A stretch of DNA of 12,871 nucleotides from an uncultured Ellagibacter sp. (GTDB taxonomy: Bacteria > Actinomycetota > Coriobacteriia > Coriobacteriales > Eggerthellaceae): positions 1 through 12,871 of the forward strand of contig CAKUIV010000053.1 in the NCBI GenBank assembly GCA_934661105.1, given 5' to 3'. Positions 6,584-12,249 of this stretch are shown piece by piece. The notes beneath the pieces are model-generated. The model searched no databases. It saw only the letters and a list, made by a program, of their open reading frames with translations, and had not been told where the DNA came from. The translations under genes and the position numbers were made by a program. The first letter of the stretch is position 1. Each line of letters starts with the position of its first letter.

Positions 6584-7624
6584 CTAGCAGCAACCGCCGC
6601 CGCAGCAGCCGCCATCGACTGCGGGCGCGTTGCCGCAGCCCTCGTAGGGGCCGAAGTGGATAGAACGGTCGCCGAAGATCTCGAAGTACTTGCCGAAGCG
6701 CGTGTCCTGCACGTAGCTGCAGGAGTTGCCGCACACGTCGAGGCGCAGGTCCTTGTAGAAGCGATGGTGATCGTCGAGGTCGAAGTAGTTCTCGCAGCCC
6801 TCGATGCCGCCACGGTAGATGGCCGTCTGGCCGTACTGCTCGCAGATGTCCTCCTGCGTGTCGGGCAGCTTGAATGCGCGGACGGTGCGCGAGCTGTACT
6901 GGATGTTGCCGATAAGCGCCTCGACCTCGGGGTTGTCGATGGTCGCCGCCGACGAGCTCATGTAGCGGAAGTCGACCCAGCCCACGCGCGCCATCATGCG
7001 GCGGAAGTCCTCGATGTACATGGCGCCGCCGAGGCATTCGCCCAGAAGCACCGGGTTCTCGTTGATGTCCTTCGGCACGCGACGGTCGGCAAAGATGTCG
7101 GCGAAGTACAGCTCGCCGCCGATCTTCAGCACGCGCCAGATCTCCTTGAAGACCTGCTCCTTCATGGGCGACAGGTTGATGACGCAGTTGGAGATGACCA
7201 CGTCGACCGACCCATCGGGAACGGCGGAAAGGTCCTCGATGTAGCTTTCGATGAACTCGACGTTGTCGTAGAACTTGGCAGCCATCTCGGCCTGATGGCT
7301 CTTGGCGAACGCAAGCTGGTCGGGATTCATATCGACGCCGATGACCTTGCCCTCGGGACCGACGAGCTTGCTTGCCAGGTACACGTCGCGACCGGTACCG
7401 CAGCCCAGATCAAGCACAGTGCAGCCCTCAAGCGCCGGCGGCAGCGGGCTTCCGCAGCCGTAGAAACGCGAGGTGATTTCCTCGGGGATCTCGGCCAGAA
7501 CGTCCTTGATGTACTGAGGCAAGCTGTCGGTGCCGCAGCTGCACGTGTGGGTGACCATTTCGCCGCCGTTGTCGACGGACATCTTGCTGTAATACTCCTT
7601 GACCTGTTCGCGAATATCGCTCAT
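6584..7624 (-). CDS. arsM: Arsenite methyltransferase (ArsM family)
   Basis: ArsM transfers methyl groups from S-adenosylmethionine to trivalent arsenic bound by cysteines, in the cytoplasm. The SAM site is VLDLGCGTGRDVYLAS (70-85) with the acidic GVDMN (96-100). The four cysteines typical of the family are visible: THTCSCG (28/30), FYGCGSP (57), ISNCVINLSP (147) and LGECLGGA (197). The C-terminal domain (about 250-330) carries VCGNSCSYVQDTRFGKYFEIFGDRS-type sequence seen in longer ArsM proteins. The protein ends in a Gly/Cys cluster with CC pairs at 340-341 and 345-346. The length of 346 fits the longer class. The ATG follows GAAAGGT (7631-7637). No arsR, arsB or acr3 gene adjoins. It is divergent from an ABC importer. 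In anaerobes some ArsM homologues have unproven substrates, so arsenic specificity is likely but not certain. Confidence 0.92.
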   Translation of the reverse strand: MSDIREQVKEYYSKMSVDNGGEMVTHTCSCGTDSLPQYIKDVLAEIPEEITSRFYGCGSPLPPALEGCTVLDLGCGTGRDVYLASKLVGPEGKVIGVDMNPDQLAFAKSHQAEMAAKFYDNVEFIESYIEDLSAVPDGSVDVVISNCVINLSPMKEQVFKEIWRVLKIGGELYFADIFADRRVPKDINENPVLLGECLGGAMYIEDFRRMMARVGWVDFRYMSSSAATIDNPEVEALIGNIQYSSRTVRAFKLPDTQEDICEQYGQTAIYRGGIEGCENYFDLDDHHRFYKDLRLDVCGNSCSYVQDTRFGKYFEIFGDRSIHFGPYEGCGNAPAVDGGCCGGGCC

Positions 7625-7645
7625 GCCCTTACCTTTCTCGTTGTC

Positions 7646-7662
7646 CCTAGACTCGTGCTAGG
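7646..7662. promoter_or_regulatory. Small inverted repeat in the arsM leader
   Basis: CCTAG-ACTCGTG-CTAGG lies 22 bases upstream of the arsM start, between the candidate promoter and the ribosome site. It may be an operator or a leader hairpin. The arms are short, so it may be chance. Confidence 0.25.
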
Positions 7663-7673
7663 CATTATCTGAA

Positions 7674-7703
7674 ACGATACCTTTTATATGCAATTATTGT
7701 CAA
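7674..7703 (-). promoter_or_regulatory. Probable arsM promoter
   Basis: On the minus strand a consensus -35 TTGACA (7698-7703) precedes TATCGT (7674-7679) with an 18-base spacer in an AT-rich stretch. The expected start gives a leader of about 45 bases that includes the small inverted repeat at 7646-7662. Confidence 0.55.
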
Positions 7704-7900
7704 TGGTCTTATAGTCGGCCTTGTATCACCTCGCCCCACCAGGCGCGATGCGCCGAAAGCTCCACGCCGAGAAGCGCTTCCAGTCGTAAATCATACTATT
7801 CATCTATACTTTAGTTTTCTTATTAATTCCGAGTTGATTGCTAGTATTTTGCCTGGTTATCCATAGTATCTCATCGCGAAAAAACGACAATTACCTTTAT

Positions 7901-7937
7901 TCGCATGTTGCGATTAGTTGTTTCTGTGCTATATCTA
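7901..7937 (+). promoter_or_regulatory. Possible importer promoter with overlapping inverted repeat
   Basis: TTGCGA (7908-7913) with TATATC (7930-7935, 16-base spacer) or TATCTA (7932-7937, 18-base spacer) could form the promoter. The -35 is one arm of the inverted repeat TCGCA-tgt-TGCGA (7901-7913), a candidate operator. A strong AGGAGG precedes the start at 7987. Confidence 0.4.
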
Positions 7938-7986
7938 TAGAAGTTTTGATTAAGGAGCTCTTTCCGCATCGTCTTAGGAGGGCGAA

Positions 7987-9156
7987 ATGACCCAACGCGT
8001 TACCCGCCGCACGTTCGTGAAGGGCGCCGCCGCGACCGCCGCATTCGCAGGAATGGCGGCCATGGCAGGCTGCTCGACCGAAAGCAAAACCGAAACCAAA
8101 GCCGACGACAAGCAGGCCGAAACCGCCGAGAGCAAGTACGACAACACGCTTTCGAGCGAGACCGAGGATTTGAACATCGTCCTTCTGGGCAAGGACTCCA
8201 AGATCGCCGCGGTCATCCTCGCCCTCAAAAAGGGCTATTACGAAGAGGAGAAGCTCAACGTCGCCACGCAAACCGTGTCGGGCGGTTTCCCCGAGGCCAT
8301 GCCGGCGCTTTCCAACGGCACCGCCGACGTTCTGCCCTTCGGGTCCATTCCGTCGTGCACCTATATCGGGCAGGGCGACGACCTCGTCATCTTCGGCGGC
8401 ACGGTGGCCGACGGCTCGGAATGCGTCACGCTCATCGAGAACAAGGACGCCTATAAGAAGCCCGAGGACTTCAAGGGCAAGAAGATCGGCTGCTTCCGCA
8501 TGGAAACGGGTCACATGGTGCTCAAGAGCTGGCTGCGCGAGAACGGCATCGAAGACGGCAAAGACGTCGAGTTCGTCTTGCTGGAAAGCTCGGCCGCCGA
8601 AGTCGCCGCGGTCGAAAACGGCCAGGTCGACATGTGCTTCGTAAACAGCGGCTACGGCTACGTCGCCACCCAGGGCGGCAAATGCGCCGTGGCGTTCCGC
8701 CCCAACGAGCTCATCGGCAAGGAGTTCCCCTGCTGCCGCCAGTCGACCAACCGCAAAGCCTTCGAGGAGAAGCGCTCGGCGCTCATCAAGTTCGAGATCG
8801 CGAACCTGCGCGCGCTCTATGACATCGAGAACGACCATGCGGGCACCATCGCCACCATCGTCGAGTACTCCGGCCAGCCCGAGGAATACATCGAGAACAT
8901 CACCTACGGCAAGGGCGATTACGTCGCCGCGATGAAGTTCGAGATGGATCCCTACACCGACGACGTGAAGGCCTTCTATTCCGACATGGTCGATAACGGC
9001 GATATCGACGACACGAACAAAGAACTCATCGTCGAGCACATGGACTCGACGATTTACAAGGCCGCCCTCGACGCGCTGATCGAACGCGGCGAGAACAAAG
9101 ACTTCTACGAGAAGTTCGCCGAGGAATACAAGAAGCACAACACCCTCGGCATCTAA
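7987..9156 (+). CDS. Tat-exported lipoprotein, NitT/TauT-type ABC substrate-binding protein
   Basis: This is the extracytoplasmic binding protein of an ABC importer of the SsuA/TauA/NMT1-like family, 389 residues. The N-terminus has a twin-arginine motif TRRTFVKG (R7-R8), a hydrophobic Ala-rich h-region and a lipobox AMAGC with Cys29 as the probable lipidated residue. A charged, disordered linker (about 30-58) precedes the two-lobe fold, which starts LNIVLLGKDSKIAAVI. VSGGFPEAMPALSNGTADVLPFGS is the typical first-lobe loop of this family. Unusually, the mature part holds seven cysteines (124, 146, 169, 217, 233, 249 and 250), including the CC pair in EFPCCRQST. The ligand cannot be read from sequence; sulfonate, nitrate and thiamine precursor are family possibilities, and a thiol-reactive or metal-containing ligand is a speculation. 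AGGAGG lies 7 bases upstream. Confidence 0.9.
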   Translation: MTQRVTRRTFVKGAAATAAFAGMAAMAGCSTESKTETKADDKQAETAESKYDNTLSSETEDLNIVLLGKDSKIAAVILALKKGYYEEEKLNVATQTVSGGFPEAMPALSNGTADVLPFGSIPSCTYIGQGDDLVIFGGTVADGSECVTLIENKDAYKKPEDFKGKKIGCFRMETGHMVLKSWLRENGIEDGKDVEFVLLESSAAEVAAVENGQVDMCFVNSGYGYVATQGGKCAVAFRPNELIGKEFPCCRQSTNRKAFEEKRSALIKFEIANLRALYDIENDHAGTIATIVEYSGQPEEYIENITYGKGDYVAAMKFEMDPYTDDVKAFYSDMVDNGDIDDTNKELIVEHMDSTIYKAALDALIERGENKDFYEKFAEEYKKHNTLGI

Positions 9157-9173
9157 CCAGCCATCCCTTTCCT

Positions 9174-9211
9174 GCGCATGCGCGCCTGCAACCTTGCGGG
9201 CGCGCATGCGC
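9174..9211 (+). repeat. Intercistronic hairpin between binding protein and ATPase genes
   Basis: GCGCATGCGCGCC (9174-9186) pairs exactly with 9199-9211. A T·G wobble and two more pairs extend it to a 16-bp RNA stem with an AACCTT loop. It begins 18 bases after the binding-protein stop and no T-run follows. As in other binding-protein operons, it probably stabilises the upstream message or attenuates read-through, so that the binding protein is made in excess. Confidence 0.65.
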
Positions 9212-9240
9212 GTTCCCGTCTCTTTTCGTGAGGATCCTCC

Positions 9241-10026
9241 ATGCCGGCGATTTCATTCAAGAACGTGAGCTATTCATACGTCGACGGCGGCGAATCGTAT
9301 TTGGCGCTCGACGCCATCGACCTTGACGTCGCCGACGGCGAGTTCGTGTGCTTGGTCGGGCACTCAGGCTGCGGCAAATCAACGCTGTTGTCCCTGCTCG
9401 CGGGCCTATCGGCGCCCACATCGGGCGAAATCCTCATCGACGGCGTACCGGTTTCGGGCCCAGGCCCCGACCGATCGATCGTATTCCAGAGCTATTCGCT
9501 GTTCCCCTGGCAGACCGCGCTTAGAAACGTCGCGTTCGCGATCCACCAGACGAACAGAAGCGTGGGCAAGGAAGAAGCCCGTACCCGAGCGCTCGATCTG
9601 CTTGCCCAGGTAGGGATGGAAGACGCCGCCGATCGCTACCCTTTCCAGCTCTCGGGCGGCATGCGTCAGCGCGTGGCCATCGCCCGCGCGCTCGCCATCG
9701 ACGCGCCGACGATGCTGCTCGACGAGCCGTTCGGTGCGCTCGACCCGCTTATCCGCGGCAAGCTGCAAGAGCTGCTGCTGCAGCTGTGGAACGAAAGCGG
9801 CTGCTGCAAAACCGCCGTCTTCGTGACGCACGACATCGACGAGGCGCTTATCCTTGCCGACCGCATCGTGTTCATGGAGCCGCGCCGCATCGCGCGCACG
9901 TTCGAGCTGCCGAAGGATCGCGAGCACAACGCCGAGGCCATCGCGCTTGACGATCGCCTGCGCGATGTGAAACGCGAGGTGATGGAGCTGTTCGACGCGA
10001 CCGCTACGGGAAAGGAGGACCGATAA
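9241..10026 (+). CDS. ABC importer ATP-binding protein, SsuB/TauB type
   Basis: This 261-residue ATPase energises the importer from the cytoplasmic side. All elements are present: Walker A GHSGCGKST (40-48), Q-loop Gln83 in VFQSYSLFPWQTALRNVAF (typical of SsuB/TauB/NrtD), signature LSGGMRQR (137-144), Walker B TMLLDEPFGALD (157-168) and H-loop VTHD (His197). It lies 84 bases after the binding-protein gene, separated by a strong hairpin. Its stop overlaps the permease start (TAATG), which shows coupling. GAGGAT (9229-9234) precedes the ATG. The substrate is not encoded in this subunit. Confidence 0.95.
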   Translation: MPAISFKNVSYSYVDGGESYLALDAIDLDVADGEFVCLVGHSGCGKSTLLSLLAGLSAPTSGEILIDGVPVSGPGPDRSIVFQSYSLFPWQTALRNVAFAIHQTNRSVGKEEARTRALDLLAQVGMEDAADRYPFQLSGGMRQRVAIARALAIDAPTMLLDEPFGALDPLIRGKLQELLLQLWNESGCCKTAVFVTHDIDEALILADRIVFMEPRRIARTFELPKDREHNAEAIALDDRLRDVKREVMELFDATATGKEDR

Positions 10027-11021
10027 TGGCGCTTAGGAGGAAACAAGCCTCGAACTCGGGCCCGTCTGCTTCCGCTATGACGCCAGGGACGATCGAGGAC
10101 GAGGAAAGCGGCGTCCGGCGAATCGTCACGGTATCGTTCGTTCTGGCGAGTGTTCTGTTCGCGGCGCTTCTCGTGGTCATCGCCGTTCCCGGCAAGGTGC
10201 ATCCGAAAACGAGCGTTCCCTTCTACGTTGCGGCCGCCATCATCGAAGCGCTGTTTTTGTGGCGTTACTTCGCAGGTGGACGCAAACGATCGACCTGTCA
10301 CATCGCAATCGTGGTATTCGCCCTGCTCATCATATGGGAGGTAGTGTCAACCGACCTGAAATTGACCCATCCGGTGCTCATCCCCAACCCCGAGAACGTG
10401 TTCGCGGTCTTTCCCGCGCGCGCAGACGAGCTACTCGAGAACGTCGCGTCCTCGATGATCCTTCTCGGAGAGGGCTTCGTCACCTCGGTCGCCGCGGGTA
10501 CGATCATCGGGCTGTTCGTCGGGTGGATGCCGAAGGTGCGCGAGGCGGTGTACCCCATCGCGCACGTGCTCGCGCCGGTGCCGGCCATCGTGTTCGCACC
10601 GTATCTCGTCATGCTGCTGCCGTCGTTCAAGGCAGCGGCCGTGATGGTCATCTTCCTCGGCATTTTCTGGCCGACGCTCCTGAACACGATCCTGCGCGTG
10701 GAATCGATCGACAAGCACATCCTCGACTCGGCGCGCATGATGGGGCTTTCCACCCCAACGATGATCTTCCGCGTGCTTTTGCCGTATCTGTACCCCACCG
10801 TTGCGACCGGGCTCAAAACGCAGCTCCCCACCGCCATGTTGATGCTGGTCATGGCCGAGATGTACGGTGCCACGAGCGGGCTTGGGTACTTCGTCATCAA
10901 CTACACCAACTACGCGAACTACACCAATGTCGTCGCAGGCATTATCATGGTCGGGATCGTCGTCACGATTTTGGACTTTTTGGTCGGTCTGCTCATTCGC
11001 AAGACGGTGAAATGGAGCTAA
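10026..11021 (+). CDS. ABC importer permease, SsuC/TauC type, with N-terminal extension
   Basis: This 331-residue integral membrane protein forms the translocation path. The BPD-type core runs from about residue 90 to the end, with membrane segments near 91-108, 143-165, 176-198, 203-222, 255-280 and 302-325. The ATPase-contacting EAA-type loop is DSARMMGLSTPTMIFRVLLP (234-253). Related permeases are usually about 250-280 residues. Here an extra N-terminal region has a hydrophilic start (1-30) and two further predicted helices (about 32-54 and 64-82). The ATG shares a base with the ATPase stop and follows AAAGGAGGA (10011-10019), so the long form is the translated one. The function of the extension is unknown. 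Confidence 0.93.
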   Translation: MALRRKQASNSGPSASAMTPGTIEDEESGVRRIVTVSFVLASVLFAALLVVIAVPGKVHPKTSVPFYVAAAIIEALFLWRYFAGGRKRSTCHIAIVVFALLIIWEVVSTDLKLTHPVLIPNPENVFAVFPARADELLENVASSMILLGEGFVTSVAAGTIIGLFVGWMPKVREAVYPIAHVLAPVPAIVFAPYLVMLLPSFKAAAVMVIFLGIFWPTLLNTILRVESIDKHILDSARMMGLSTPTMIFRVLLPYLYPTVATGLKTQLPTAMLMLVMAEMYGATSGLGYFVINYTNYANYTNVVAGIIMVGIVVTILDFLVGLLIRKTVKWS

Positions 11022-11027
11022 CCGCCC

Positions 11028-11058
11028 GCGCTTGCCGCGCCTTCGACGCCGCAAGCGC
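11028..11058 (+). repeat. Hairpin between permease and DUF5714 gene
   Basis: GCGCTTGC (11028-11035) pairs exactly with GCAAGCGC (11051-11058). After a C·C mismatch a further GCG/CGC pairs inside, leaving a 7-base loop. No T-run follows, so it probably permits transcription into the DUF5714 gene rather than ending the operon. Confidence 0.5.
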
Positions 11059-11151
11059 ATAATGCGGATCGCAAGAGGATGAGAGAAGCCTCGCGATTCG
11101 TCTGACGAGGAAACGCACAGCGCAAACCGCGCAAAGAGAGAGGGGCTCGAT

Positions 11152-11856
11152 ATGTCGATAGGAAAAGGCGTCTGCCTGGTGTGCGGGGAACCACTCACCT
11201 ACTTCGAAGAGGCGCAGGAGGTGACCTGCCAGATTTGCGGCAAGAAGGAGACGGGGCATTCCGTTTGCGTTGACGGACATTACGTTTGCGATGCATGCCA
11301 CCGGGCCGGTGGCGTCGACCACATACTCGACTTCTGCGCGAAAACCACGTCGAAGAACCCGATCGAAATCGCGCAGGAGCTAATGCGCGACAAGTCGATC
11401 TATCCCAACGGACCCGAGCATCACACGCTTGTGGGGGCATCGCTTATGGCGGCATACAAGAACTCAGGCGGAGACGTCGACCTGGACAAGGCGCTTGCCG
11501 AGCTGCGCAAACGCTCGCTTTTGGTGCCGGGCGGCACGTGCGGGTTCTGGGGAACGTGCGGCGCGGCCACAAGCGCCGGGCAGTGGTGGTCGATCGTGTC
11601 TGGCTCGACTCCGATGACGCGCGACCCTTGGGCGCAGACGCAACGCTTGACCTCGCGTATTCTGGGGAAACTCGCCGATTTGGGCGGCCCGCGCTGTTGC
11701 AAGCGCACCGGGTTCACCTCCATCTTGGAAGGCGCCGCCTATGCGAAGGAGCTGAACGGGGTGGAAATGGAGCTGCCCGACAAGGTGGCCTGCGAGTTTT
11801 TCGCCCGTAACGCCGAGTGCCTGAAGAAGGACTGCCCGTATTTCCCGCGCAAATAG
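11152..11856 (+). CDS. Cysteine-rich DUF5714-type protein of unknown function
   Basis: This 234-residue soluble protein has no signal peptide. It has 15 cysteines. The N-terminal zinc-ribbon-like part has CxxC at 8/11, CxxC at 26/29, Cys39 and CxxC at 46/49, with His36, His43 and His50 between or beside them. The middle has NGPEHHTLVGASL (86-98). A motif GGTCGFWGTCGAATSAG (127-143) and GGPRCCKRTGF (178-188) follow. The tail has Cys214, Cys223 and Cys228 in DCPYFPRK. This matches my memory of DUF5714, an uncharacterised family of anaerobic bacteria and archaea that is sometimes fused to a methyltransferase domain. The gene follows the importer by 130 bases on the same strand, and no T-run terminator is seen between them. 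Metal or Fe-S binding is likely from the cysteines. GAGAGGGG precedes the ATG. Confidence 0.8.
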   Translation: MSIGKGVCLVCGEPLTYFEEAQEVTCQICGKKETGHSVCVDGHYVCDACHRAGGVDHILDFCAKTTSKNPIEIAQELMRDKSIYPNGPEHHTLVGASLMAAYKNSGGDVDLDKALAELRKRSLLVPGGTCGFWGTCGAATSAGQWWSIVSGSTPMTRDPWAQTQRLTSRILGKLADLGGPRCCKRTGFTSILEGAAYAKELNGVEMELPDKVACEFFARNAECLKKDCPYFPRK

Positions 11857-11868
11857 CGCGGCTCTTTT

Positions 11869-11910
11869 GTGAACCGGGGCGCCTCTCACGTGAGCGGCGC
11901 CCCGGTTCAC
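11869..11910. terminator. Long GC-rich hairpin after the DUF5714 gene
   Basis: GTGAACCGGGGCGCC (11869-11883) pairs exactly with 11896-11910. The 12-base middle contains the palindrome CTCACGTGAG. It starts 12 bases past the stop codon, so it probably ends the transport operon. A T-run precedes rather than follows it, so intrinsic termination is not assured. Confidence 0.6.
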
Positions 11911-11953
11911 GGACTTCAAAGCACCCGCGCCCCCCGCGAAGCGCCCAAAAGCA

Positions 11954-12138
11954 AAAAAGTGGTCACAGATTGGAGATATGCGTCTTCACAAACCTCTTCG
12001 CAGGGGTCAAACCGCCCGTTTTGCTCTCGACAGTCGCTGCACCGATGACAAAAGCCCAGGTCAACTTTTTGACAAGAGGGAAATCGGCGCAAGTTGCACT
12101 TCCTTGAGACGCATATCGCGGATTTGTGACCACTTTTT
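11954..12138. repeat. 185-bp non-coding element with about 35-bp terminal inverted repeats
   Basis: The ends at 11954-11988 and 12104-12138 are imperfect inverted repeats. AAAAAGTGGTCACA is exact at both tips, then a variable AT-plus-4 stretch, then an exact GATATGCGTCT. Inside, CCTCTT (11993-11998) can pair with AAGAGG (12074-12079), and GTCAA / TTGAC form a small hairpin near 12060-12073. No gene fits. It lies between the 3' ends of the DUF5714 gene and the SLH gene. MITE-like element or structured RNA are both possible. Confidence 0.65.
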
Positions 12139-12202
12139 CGCCTTGCCGCCGCTCAAAACGTAATCCTGGGACCGTCGAGGCAACATTCCGAGCAGCGACA
12201 GC

Positions 12203-12238
12203 AGAGCGGGATGCCGCCGAAAGCGCAGCATCCGCTCT
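12203..12238. terminator. Hairpin at the 3' end of the SLH gene
   Basis: AGAGCGG-g-ATGC pairs with GCATCCGCTCT around a 13-base loop: an 11-bp stem with one bulge. It lies 11 bases past the SLH-protein stop on the minus strand. A modest T-rich tail (TTCGTTCC) is on the plus side, so it may also stop transcription from the left. Confidence 0.5.
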
Positions 12239-12249
12239 TTCGTTCCTCC

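Larger units (their letters stand above)
7625..7986. other. Divergent control region between arsM and the ABC importer
   Basis: These 362 bases hold no gene I can support. The part from about 7780 to 7960 is markedly AT-rich against the GC-rich genes. The arsM promoter is at the left end, the importer promoter and an inverted repeat (7901-7913) at the right end. Its length leaves room for a shared regulator. Confidence 0.5.

Noticed and set aside
6656..7672. 338-codon open frame on the plus strand
   Set aside because: Antisense to arsM; it is a Val/Ala/Asp/His-rich sequence without domain features.
7897..9207. 436-codon open frame on the minus strand
   Set aside because: Antisense to the binding protein, whose Tat signal, lipobox and fold are clear; the reverse frame is Val/Gly/Leu-rich shadow sequence.
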